Below are positions 14,873 through 24,671 of a stretch of DNA of 64,000 nt, piece after piece (the stretch's first letter is position 1; every line of letters begins with the position of its first letter). This DNA comes from Muraenolepis orangiensis (lineage: Eukaryota; Chordata; Actinopteri; Gadiformes; Muraenolepididae). The position numbers were made by a program, and so were the translations under genes. The stretch is taken from NCBI GenBank assembly GCA_027704905.1, contig CM051000.1, positions 14,619,514-14,683,513 of the forward strand. The letters are read 5' to 3'. The notes beneath the pieces were generated by a model. That model was not told the DNA's origin, did no database searches, and worked only from the letters and a program-made list of their open reading frames with translations.

Positions 14873-16707
14873 CTACACATTTATCATCAAGTCATTCTTG
14901 AGTGTCTGCAACCTGGGCGACAGTTTACCAGCTTCTAGACCAAGTACAATCTTCTGAACGAATTCAAAAGTGTTGGTCAGCGCTTTAGGATAGCTGAGGT
15001 GTAGTGCATAAATCAGTCCAAACATGACCAGGAAGGCATCACCAAATCTGGGGAGGCTGATCACGATGTCACTTTCGAGGACGACAGAGATTTTCACAGG
15101 CTGGTAGTGAACTGGACTTGTGTCATGGTCACTGATGACAGTAAGGAGGGCCACAGCAACATCGTCAAGCTCTGGCTCATCAGGCTCCTGAATGAATGAA
15201 AGAGACATACTAATCACAAACTAATCCATGGTTTCTACTAATATAAGAGTTAAATAGAATTATTTTTTCCACAAAATAGTACTTAATTTATTTTATAACG
15301 TTTTTTTTGGTTATTGTTGTTGACAAATCATCTCTCCTTATCATTTAAGTACTGCTGGTGCAGCACAAAGCTAAGTATATGGAGTTATGTTTGTAAGTTG
15401 TAAGTAAAAACAGAAGATGCGTGTTCTGGACACAGGAATCAGCCAAGTTACCAGAGAATCTAAGTGGCGGGAGATAGACTGATACTAAGCTCAAGAACAC
15501 ATACAGGAAAATGTTTTACTAAACTTCTTGTCGCTTTGAACAAAACACCAAGCCAGTTCATTTGTAGTAGGGTGAAATAAAACAGACCATACCTCTCCAA
15601 ATCACACAAACTGTATGGATAGACTAAACAAGGGTAAGTCCTAAAACATGTTAGTATTTTGATTAACTGTTCACTTAATATACAGTGGTACTGTTCATTA
15701 TTTAAGGAGACTCACTGTGCAGGTTCTGAAAAATCCAGAGACTTCCTCGTTCAGATACACAGGAAGTGCATGGAGAACAGTGGTGCGCCTGGTGTGGATG
15801 TCATGGATTTCCTATTAAGATAAAAAACAGAAGTGTATATACTGAAAAGTTTACTGAACAATGTTGATTTTAAACAGTCCAATCAGAACATATGTCCACA
15901 AATAACCTCTACACATCTTTAATGCAATCAGACAAATAGCAAACACAAAGTGGACTAATTGTAAAATGTAAAAGCTCATTTGAATCATTGAAGCTGTCCA
16001 ATGTTAGAGGTTCAACCTACGACATGTATAATAATCTATTCACCTGTTCATCGTGGATTCGTAAAATGTCTGCCAACGCAACTGCTGTGGTCCCAGTTTT
16101 AGTCGCCTTCTGTCGAAATAACGTCATCAGTCTACGAATATGGCGGTCAAGCTCTGCGTAGAAGGTGTTGGGCAGGTTCCGGTTTGTAACCATCTGGAAC
16201 TCTGCATACACCTACATTTAAAAACAGCATCAGGACAATACAACAACATCAATTAGTCAGTTCAACTTGGAGGATCTCTTAAACTTCTATAACGCAGCAA
16301 ATAGCCGCCAAATGAGTAAGAACCACAACTTTCACTTTAAACCACACAGAATGTGCAATATGTTAACACAGGAAAAAAATATCCATATTACCACACTCTA
16401 TTTTAAGAGCAGGCCAGGTCCATGAGCTCGTTCACTGGTGGGCAGGAGTTTACTATGGTCTGTCCGCGCAGGGCAAATGTGGTCTGCATCATCTTGGTAA
16501 TGAGAGGCAGGTTCTTCTCAGTCTTCTTCAGTTCTTCAGCAATTGTCTGCCTCAACTGCTGAATGATGACTGAAATGTACACACGCAATCAGTATAGAGG
16601 CATGGAAGAGGGCTGTGCTGCAGTCTGTAGTGTTTCAATAACTGTATTCTGGAAGTGAAAGAAGGAGCGCACAACTTACACTGCCAGACCATATCGGAAC
16701 AAGCCAC
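14873..16707 (-). pseudogene. Multi-exon gene of the 4.4-kb transposon, SAMD3-like C-terminal region
   Basis: Exons on the minus strand with consensus borders are: 16707-16680 (28 nt), 16569 to about 16400, 16211-16044 (56 codons), 15811-15716 (32 codons) and 15187-14873, ending in TAG. The last three join in phase 0. Recognisable stretches are FYAELDRHIRRLMTLFRQKA, EIHDIHTRRTTVLHALPVYL, SLPRFGDAFLVMFGLIYALH and PKALTNTFEFVQKIVLGL. From memory of the families, this resembles the C-terminal part of multi-copy teleost proteins labelled sterile alpha motif domain-containing protein 3-like. No SAM domain is visible. In the second exon the frame shifts near 16415-16419: the family-like WPAL-KIE residues continue in another frame while the original frame stops. 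The catalytic role, if any, is unknown. The 5' end is not resolved; a candidate upstream exon with donor GTAAGT lies near 17390-17420. Confidence 0.6.
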
Positions 16708-17065
16708 CTGAAAGGAAAAAAAATGACAAAGTTTAGACCTCCATCAACAACATTCAAACCAGAATTACTTACAACTCAATATAACAAAAAGTTCATTACT
16801 ATTAGCTTACAAAAACATGACCATGGAATACAGAATACACAACACTGCTGTGCGGTCGGAAACCTAGGCTGTAAAAGCCAGCTGGCTAGCTAATGACCAG
16901 CTAGCCATAAGTTATCCCTTACACGTGTTCTAACCACCATGAATGGAAGGAAACCACGTGCTCGAAATTTTAACACCGTTTTGGGCTTCGGTTTGGTTTA
17001 GATAGTAAAAGTTAGTAACCAGAGTTAGCTCTTAAAAACAAGATTCATTTTCCCATAACCTGAAT

Positions 17066-17215
17066 ACATTTACATTACATTTAGGGCATTTGTCAGACGC
17101 TTTTATCCAAAGCGACTTACAAAGAGTACAATTGTTGAAGACAGCAATATATCTCCGTGGTGCATAAAGATAAGAAAAAGAGTAGGTTTCAAGCATTCCT
17201 GCTAAATAGTGCAAC
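17066..17215 (-). repeat. Teleost dispersed retroposon tail (copy 1)
   Basis: Contains CAGACGCTTTTATCCAAAGC followed by GACTTACA, next to a TTTACATTACATTTA tail. On the minus strand it reads as a retroposon 3' end, with GTAAGTCGCTTTGGATAAAA before an (AATGT)n tail. Related copies lie at about 21480-21645 and 57612-57790. It sits inside an intron of the transposon gene, so it is a nested insertion. Confidence 0.6.
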
Positions 17216-17535
17216 GTTATATGAGCCTCATGTGCTCTGCACTACACCAACATGCGAGACTAGCGAGAACAATTGAGCGAAATTATATTTTTAAATCAGG
17301 TAGATTAAATGAGCAGAAATAACTAACTATAATTGGTATAATGTATGTGATGTATCTATTAATTAATTAATACTTTAAGTAACTTACCATGCACTTTGGA
17401 CAAGATCTTGGAGTTCTTCAACGCGGTTGGGGGGAGGAGAGCAAATGATCGCGGTGGAGTGGTGTGGAGTGGGGGAGGGGGGTGGAGCGAATCAAATGGG
17501 GGTGGGGGGTGGGTTGAAACCGCCCGTCAAGGGGA

Positions 17536-17634
17536 GAGGGGGGAGGGGCGTGTTGCTGAAACAGTTCATGGAGGGGGGAGGGGCGTGTTGCTGAAACAGT
17601 TCATGGAGGGGGGAGGGGCGTGTTGCTGAAACAT
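17536..17634. repeat. 35-bp minisatellite, about 2.9 copies
   Basis: A unit of the form GGGAGGGGCGTGTTGCTGAA plus ACAGTTCATGGAGGG repeats with exact 35-bp spacing (GGGGCG at 17545, 17580, 17615). It lies in a G-rich tract (17440-17640) inside the 4.4-kb transposon. Confidence 0.85.
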
Positions 17635-19162
17635 CGTCTGACCCTCAAGGGTGGCGACTAGACCAATGTGTGCGTTCATGCAGCGTTTCCGCTGGTAAGG
17701 TTTCCACGGCTAAAACCTTGCCGCCACACCATACATTTGATAATAAAGAATAGGGCTGTCAAGGTTAATGCGTTACTAACGCGTCGCCGTTAACGCCCCC
17801 CCCCGTTCGGACCTGAAGTCCCGCCGCCACCCTCCCCCCACCCCCCGCTGGCCATCGCGACCTGAATCCCCCCCCCGTCTGACACCCATGAGATCAATTC
17901 CACAGGAATCACTGCTTCCATGAGTATATACCACACACCCAACCCCAGATAAATGCCAGAAGAACCCATGCCTGTGGATTAAAGACCAAAGATCGTACCT
18001 CTTGTCTTGTGTTCTGACCGACACGAGTGCGAGTGCGCGCGATATACAGAGTCATCATATACAGTCCTTTAAAGTCCTCCCCAATACCCACTATAATGTT
18101 ACTGACATCAGACACATGAATGTTGAAACAATAGAAATCAGTGGAATTTATCATTTTGAATATGTAATTACTTAATTATTTAAATTATTTTATTTTATTT
18201 TATTATTATTATATATTATTATATTATTATAATTATGATTTAATTATCGTGCTTAAGTTATGCTTTTAAGTTATGCTTACTTAATACACAAATAGTTCAA
18301 GTCAATCAAGTTAATCAATCAAGTTAAGTTGCAGTTACTCAAAAAAGGACGACAAGTCACACGAACTCAACATTTTTGAGTTCGTAGAACTTTTTTGAAA
18401 CTTTGAGTACACACTACTTAATCTATTTGATTACTTTGAACATTCGGGTTTACAGTGTAATAGAGGTTACTAATGTTCTGCCACACACGGGTTGTTGCTT
18501 GCGGAACCCCGGAGTAGTACAGACAGAGTCGGAGGCAAAAGGAGTTCAATAACCTGTAGGCGTCTTCATTGGATATTGCTCCAATGAATAAACTGATATG
18601 AGGTGTGAACAATCAACTATGTGTGTGTAAATTACGGAAGTAATAATACAATGTGTAAAGCGACTTACGTGAGTGCGAACTGGAAATCCAAACAGGGGGT
18701 GTTGTAAAAATGTGCTGCGGGGAAAGGCTGAAGTCCAAAACAAACACAAAATATCCAGGGTAGAAATCAAAGTCGAAAAATCCAATGAAACAAACAAACA
18801 AAATAGTCTAACGGGGAAAAAAACAGGAGTACAAAGGAGATTGCAAAAGAGGGTCTTCACTGGGAAACACGGAGGAATCAGCTAGAGAGTCTCAGGTTGT
18901 AACAACAGGAAAGTTCTGGGAACGAGTGACAGGGGAGGGGAGTCTAAATAGGGAGCTTGATTGGGAATAAGGAACAGGTGGGCTGACGTGACTACGGTCT
19001 TCTGTGACGGAGTGTTCTCCTGGGTGTAGTAAACCCAGGTGGACAAGAAGGGGAGGCAGAGAAGCGTGGCTGGAGAGGAGAGTGGTGTGATGCTGGAATC
19101 ACAACAGTACCCCCCTCCCTAGGGGAGATACCAGGCGGGCTTCCAGGGGCATCAGGCTGGGC

Positions 19163-19552
19163 CTAGTAGAAGTCTGTGAGCAGGGAGGGGTCGGCCAGGT
19201 AGGAAAGAGGGACCCAACTGCGATCCTCCGGACCGTAGCCCTCCCAGTCCACCAGGTACTGGAATCCCCTGCCTCGTCGACGGACTGCCAGGAGCTCCTT
19301 AACTGTCCAGACTGGGTCGCCATCTGTGAGGACAACGGGAGGTGCAGGGGCTGGGGCGCGAGTAGACAGGGTGCTGACAGACAATGGTTTCAATAGGAAA
19401 ACGTGGAACACAGGATGAACATTCATAGAAGGGGGAAGGTTGAGACATACCGCAGAGGGGTTGAGGACAGGAACAATGGTGTAGGGAAGAGGTGGGGAGG
19501 TGTAGGTCCCGAGCCAACAGCCAAACCCTGGAACCCTGGAAAACCGGTCCAC
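19163..19552 (-). pseudogene. Integrase C-terminus with chromodomain (Ty3/Gypsy)
   Basis: The frame contains NPSAVCLNLPPSMNVHPVFH followed by VFLLKPL, then the chromodomain core RRRGRGFQYLVDWEGYGPED and RSWVPLSYLADPSLLTDF with a stop near 19164. Two aromatic positions of the chromodomain (Tyr and Trp of YLVDWEGY) are visible. In chromoviruses this domain directs integration to marked chromatin. The upstream integrase catalytic core has been lost in this copy. Confidence 0.85.
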
Positions 19553-19559
19553 TATGGTG

Positions 19560-20160
19560 AGTATAACGGAATTACCACGGAATTACCACGGGAGACCGTG
19601 ACAAAGTCGAGGGAGATGTTGGACCAGGGACGACTAGGAATGGGGAGAGGTCGCTGGAGACCAGCAGGAGGATGATGGGAGGATTAACTGCGAGCGCAGG
19701 GCTGTACTCACCACTGTCTCGATCTCCGAGGTGGGTGGGTATTGAACGCCGTCTTCCACTCGTCCCCCTCCCTGATGTGGACAAGGTGGTAGGCATTGCG
19801 GAGGTCTAGTTTAGAAAAAATGGTGGTGTGAGTCAAGGGTTTGAATATGGAGCTCATCAGGGGTAAGTGGTGGCGATTCTTTATTGTGATGTCATTCAGG
19901 GCCTGGGTCTGAGGCAGAAGGAGTAGCTGACCGCAGACAGTTGGCGTGGCAGGAAGAACTCTACCTGATGATGCTGCCCGAGATCCAGCAGATGTGGGGA
20001 TTGTGTCTCTCGGGCCAGGGTCTGCAAAGGACTAGTGGAGTGGTGGGGGCGTGAACAACTAGGAACCGGTGGACTCGTGGTGGTTCCCAGAAATGGACAG
20101 GCTTATGGAGGCAGTGCTCTGAGTGATCAGGACCAGGGGATGGCCATCCAAGGCGTGAAC
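19560..20160 (-). pseudogene. Protease / RT / integrase fragments (Ty3/Gypsy)
   Basis: Several minus-strand pieces in different frames match Gypsy pol: protease-region residues (LDGHPLVLITQSTASIS near 20150), RT start (FSKLDLRNAYHLVHIREGDE and WKTAFNTHPP, about 19815-19725) and integrase (PSRPWSNISLDFVTVSRGNS, about 19650-19580). Stops and deletions separate them. The RT catalytic YxDD box is absent. Confidence 0.7.
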
Positions 20161-20377
20161 TGTGAGGGAATTTAAATTCCTCAATAAATAAACGGTAATT
20201 GGTGGATAACTCAATTAAAAAAATAGCGGTGGCACATTTCTACTAGATAAACGGGACAAAATAATGATACCTAGAATGATACCTTAGCACCCTCGCTACC
20301 ATAACGTCTCGGCTGATGAAAATAAACAAGTTCACAGTGAGTCAAAACTAAATTAAACAAGATTTTGCAAACAAGAT

Positions 20378-21191
20378 CAGTGACGTGCGGTCAGGCAGTG
20401 CCTCCCCTGTCATCATGAAATAAAACATTTTTTAAAAACTGGGCTGAGCACATTGATCTCTCTGTATGTCACCAATGTAATGGCTGTACACACTTTTATT
20501 ATATGTCCTCACGTTCCATTGTCTAGGTCATGTATTTCACGTATGTGTATAACATATTAGTCTTGCTGATCTGACATAATGCCGCAGTGAAAAATCAGGA
20601 AGCCAGTACCTCTGCCTCACTGGGGGGCGTGTTACAGACAAAGGGCATTGTGGGTAATATGCTAGCTAAGAAAGTCAAGTAGAGAAAGTGCACCGCATCA
20701 GTCCGTTTATATCTGACATTCAATCCAAACTGGAAGTGATAAATAATGGAAGACCGATGCCGGTCTTCCATTATTTTTCTTATCTTGTCCATTATTTTTA
20801 TATCTTGTATATAAAATAAGATAAGAAAATGTTTTAAAGTTATTTAAATTATTTTTAACTACATTTGTCTTTTTTTTGCGGACGTTAATTGTGATGGCAA
20901 ATTAAGAACACACGGAGGGTGCAGAACAAATGCACTCTCTCTGAGCCGCTTTTAATTTAACATTCTTATTTGGCCAAATATGTACTATGTACTATGTACT
21001 AATATGTACTATGTGTGTGTAAAGAATGATGATATGGGATATGAAACATAACCAGTAGTCAGTGTGCAAGCAGCCAGTTGAAGTTCAGCCAGTTGGTGAA
21101 TTTATGCTTCTCTGTTGAATTCATAGATTTGTAAATCTGACTAAGAAAGAGTCAGTGCCTCCCCAGCCACCAACCTCACCGCACGTCACTG
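20378..21191. mobile_element. Non-autonomous hAT (MITE-like), 814 bp
   Basis: The ends are inverted repeats: CAGTGACGTGCGGTCAGG at 20378 and its counterpart CCTCACCGCACGTCACTG ending at 21191. A perfect 8-bp target duplication AACAAGAT lies at 20370-20377 and 21192-21199, the hAT hallmark. No transposase ORF is seen. A strong inner hairpin (AATAATGGAAGACCG / CGGTCTTCCATTATT) lies near 20745-20778. Confidence 0.85.
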
Positions 21192-21479
21192 AACAAGATT
21201 TATATTGTTAAAACCACAAAGCTTTGTATTTCATACATGCATGTGGATTGCTAAATCGTCAATTTATTGTTTAGTCCTGACAAACAAGGCTTTGTAAAGC
21301 ATACAACATATCATCATCTATATACATCATCTATCTATTATACTTGTTTAAAAAAGTTGAACATAATTGCACTTGCCATGTTTGAACTGCATACATGTAA
21401 GAAAGAAGAAAATGGCTCCAAGTAACAACTCGATCAAGTAAAAACTGAACGTGTGGGCGGAGCTTAATTACATCTTGGC

Positions 21480-21645
21480 AGAGTTGGGTAACTCTGATGT
21501 GATCAACTCTGTCGAGTCTTTTGACTTCTGGTGACGAGTTGTTCTCTTACCTTCCTTTGTTGAAATACACTATTGTAAGTCGCTTTGGATAAAAGCGTCT
21601 GTGAAATGACTGAAATGATGAATGTCAGTAATGTAATGTAATGTT
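21480..21645 (+). repeat. Teleost dispersed retroposon tail (copy 2)
   Basis: Contains GTAAGTCGCTTTGGATAAAA then GCGTCTGTGAAATG and an (AATGT)n tail (about 21633-21648). The upstream GACTTCTGGTGACGAGTTGT matches, in reverse, the copy at 57612-57790, so the shared unit is at least about 150 bp. Confidence 0.65.
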
Positions 21646-22861
21646 TCGAATAGAATTAGTCTAATTCAGATTTTCATTTTCAAATGGATGATATCAAGAT
21701 CACTGCTTGTTTGCTATTGCCATAGAAGTAAGGCAGCAACCTCAGATGAACCCCAGTTTGAAGTTCCAAAAACATCCATTTATTTGGGGGGGGAAATGGA
21801 AGACGGCCAATCGCAATAGTATGCCTAGCGATATTATTTATCAAGGTTCCTTTGTGACGCGGAAATCTGCAAAAGTTGTCATAAAGACGAAATATCCTCC
21901 CGAGTTCAAAGACCAACGTCTCAGCAGGGAGAGAGTCGTGGCTCCTGACCACTCTGTTTCCAGTAGATAGCCGAGAGCCCAGCCCACAGCCCTCCCTGAA
22001 CTGACTGACTGACAGGGGGGGGGGGGGGTGCAGAATGTGTTAGCCAACTCCTGCTAACCAGGCAGGAGAATTAGCGGTGGTTTATTTCCCCCAGCAGAGC
22101 TGCAGAAGCTGGGAGGCAGTCAGAACAGTCGTAACAGCACGACAAGCTTCTGTTAAAAAAAAACTAAAAAACAAGTGCGGTATACACCACATAATTGGTT
22201 GTATAATTGTCAGTGGATGGATGTCACAGACAGGTGTTATAATATATGAATGCTTTATGCTTCATATGAATGCTTTATCGACTATTAGTAGACGTCAAAT
22301 AATAATAATAATAATAATATATATATATATATATCACAGCAACCCATGAATCACTGCATGGGTTTTCAATTATGCTTGGACTTGAGCTCAACCATTTTGT
22401 GTTTTATAGATGGTCTATTAGTCTATAAAGTACCCGATGGCCTTGCTCTACACCACCATATTTCAGAGCTGCTTGTTGATTATGAGCCAGGCTAGCGACC
22501 TGTCATCCGACCTGGTGGCGCGGTTCCAATGATTATAATAATCAAGGTGCTTTTGGACTATAGCACGGTAGCACGCTATGATCCATGCTGCCCGGGGTCC
22601 CCGGAGCTGTACCAACACAAAGGTTGAGCTCTTCCAAAGTGCAGCAACCTTCGCACAACATTCCACTTTGTTTACTTTCTCTGGGGCCCCTGCGCCAGTG
22701 TGTAATAGTTTGTGGAATTATTCTGGTTCTGTTGGCTGTTGTTTGTCTTTTTATGAAGGCGATATTATTCCTTATAATAATAATTCCTTATTATTTCCTT
22801 CTTAAGCGCAGTGTGAGTGACCGAGACTCAATGGTGCTCCTCATGCCAATGTCAAAACGTT
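21646..22861. other. Intergenic sequence with short repeats
   Basis: No exon recognised. It holds a G-run at about 22014-22028, an (ATA)n/(TA)n stretch at about 22298-22334 and an AT-rich remainder. Confidence 0.3.
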
Positions 22862-22876
22862 TGTGTGTGTGTGTGT

Positions 22877-22942
<66 letters not shown>

Positions 22943-22948
22943 GCGTGC

Positions 22949-23006
<58 letters not shown>

Positions 23007-23020
23007 GCGTGTGTGTGTGT
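22862..23020. repeat. (GT)n microsatellite with GCGT variants
   Basis: About 159 bp of GT with GCGTGCGTGCGT and GCGTGTGCGT interruptions near 22938 and 23001. Confidence 0.95.
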
Positions 23021-23722
23021 GAATGATGAGCCGCCACACGCCCCTGCCCACGACAGATGGTACATGGTGCACCGAATGTGGTACAATATTTCAGCCCAAG
23101 AATTGGGAAACTTAAACCGGGGCTGTCTTTCTGATTATTAGCCCCCACTACTACTACTACTACTATTACTTCTACTACTACTTGTGTGATTCATTACTGC
23201 AGCTTAAGGGGTATTCATCCCGGGCTGATAATTTCGGCACCATGCCGCATCAGTTTTTTGCTCATTTAAGTTACTAATGTGGACAACAATTTTTTTAATT
23301 GGTCCAGTATTCAGCCCTCAGCCACGAAACGTCTGCCGCGTATCCCTTCTGGGCAATAGCGCCTTGTCAATGCATGTCCTCTTAAAGTGCTTGTCTTTGC
23401 CACTGACGGGCTCGGATTGTTAGAAGTATCTCACAACATTCTGGAAAGTATCCCTACAGAGTAATACAACTTTTGCCTTTCGCTTTGTCTAGTCTGTTTC
23501 TTATTGTCTAACAAAGTCTCGTTCAAGGAAAAGTCTTGCTCTTCAGCTGTTGCAGGAGAAGAACAGTGGAAACGTGAGGGAGAGTTGGAGAGAGGACTGC
23601 TGACAACAGTTATTAGTTGATGTCCACAATATGGATTAGGCTCTCGCAAAATTTCAGAGCGAGACTTCTCTTGAATTATATATATACAGTATGTATGTGT
23701 ATATGTATATATATTTATATAC

Positions 23723-24671
23723 CAGGGTTTCCGTTAGCCGGTATTTAGCGGTTTTTAGCGGGTAAAAATTATAAAAAAACGGTAATTTAAAAACCTGCCG
23801 GTCAAAATGTCCAGTAATAATGCTCATACAAAACTTACATCCTGGAAATTTGAGTTTTGACAGCTTTATTACTGCCCCCTCCCCCCCGAAAGGGTGCGCC
23901 CGTTGGTGGTGCCCGTGTCAAGCGTGCCAGCAGAGTGGGGCTTCTCCCTGCAGAATCGTTTGAAAACATCACTCTCGTCTGGAGGAGGAGAGAGTGATGT
24001 GACGTATGCGTATTGCAAGCTGCAAAGACACCTTTGATTTCAGCTCGGCAGCAGAGGACTTTGCCGCAATGAAATTAAGGAGAAAGCAAAAAGTTGCCTG
24101 GTAGCCTACAGGGTAAATTTGATGCCATGTAGCCTATGTTAAAACGGACTACAGATTTTACAGGTGTTTTGAAATAGCCTAGATTTTTGCGGCTAACAAG
24201 GTTTTTGCTCAATCGTTCTTGTTTGATTTGTTGTTCATTAAATAGTCAGATTTATTTGAGGTCTTTGTCATTTTTTCGTCAATCTAGGTGTACATTATAG
24301 TTGCGTTTGTAATATATATTTGGGGCGGCAGTCTAGCTCAGGAGGTAGAGCAGTCGCCTCACAACCGGAAGGTTGCTGGTTCGATCCCCGGCTCCTCCTA
24401 GCAAAAACTGTCGAGGTGTCCTTGAGGAAGACCCTAACCTAACTGCTCCCCGGGCGCTGTATGAATAGCTGCCCACTGCTCCTAATACTAGGATGGGTTA
24501 AATGCAGAGAACACGTTTCACTGTATGTCTTCATGTATGTGACCAATAAAGAGGATTCAATCCTCGCAATTTGTTGTTTGTTTGTATAGACGGTAAGTTT
24601 CGAATTTGTCCGGTAAAATAAAATCTGTCCGGACACTTGACCGGCAAGAAAAAATCCTAGCGGAAACCCTG
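23723..24671 (+). mobile_element. hAT-type transposon (copy 2) with nested SINE
   Basis: The left end is CAGGGTTTCCGTTAGCCGG. The right end, GATTTTTTC-type sequence then CTAGCGGAAACCCTG, is its inverted counterpart. A perfect 8-bp target duplication TTATATAC flanks the element (23715-23722, 24672-24679). The left 450 bp parallels the copy at 10556, including the degraded hATC region (CCCGTGTCAAGCGTGCCAGC). A tRNA-derived SINE has inserted at about 24322. No intact transposase. Confidence 0.85.
24322..24583 (+). repeat. tRNA-derived SINE (copy 1)
   Basis: The head is tRNA-like, with a Pol III A box (TAGCTCAGGAGG, 24334-24345) and a B box (GGTTCGATCCC, 24378-24388). The body contains GTCGAGGTGTCCTTGAGGAA and TAGGATGGGTTAAATGCAGA, and the 3' end is CAATAAAGAGGATTCAATCC followed by a TTGTTG-type tail. 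Two further copies on the minus strand (26144-26375 and 58939-59193) define the family. Confidence 0.85.

Larger units (their letters stand above)
14078..18459 (-). mobile_element. 4.4-kb DNA transposon with long target duplication
   Basis: The ends are inverted: TACACTGTAAAAC at 14078 and GGTTTACAGTGTA ending at 18459, continuing imperfectly as CCGAAT / ATTCGGG. The sequence ATAGAGGTTAC lies directly outside both ends (14067-14077 and 18460-18470); if the next TA is counted the match is 13 bp. Both flanks are rich in AACTCAAAA/TTTTGAGTT subterminal motifs. The interior carries a minus-strand, intron-containing gene (14873-16707), so this looks like a formerly autonomous element. The superfamily is not assigned: an 11-13 bp duplication is longer than the 2-9 bp of most DNA transposons. 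Confidence 0.65.
18474..20160 (-). mobile_element. Ty3/Gypsy chromovirus copy, internally deleted
   Basis: Read on the minus strand, the piece contains in order: protease-like region (about 20160-20000), start of reverse transcriptase (about 19880-19700), integrase fragment (about 19680-19560), integrase C-terminus with chromodomain (19552-19163), a purine tract (GAGGGGGGTACTG near 19120) and one putative LTR of about 635 bp (19108-18474) starting TGTTGTGATTCC and ending GCAGAACA. The central RT, RNase H and most of integrase are deleted. No second LTR is seen. The LTR end lies two bases from the right-hand target duplication of the neighbouring 4.4-kb transposon. Confidence 0.7.

Noticed and set aside
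24322..24400. tRNA gene
   Set aside because: The A and B boxes are present, but the sequence continues into a SINE body repeated twice elsewhere in the window, and the cloverleaf stems pair poorly.
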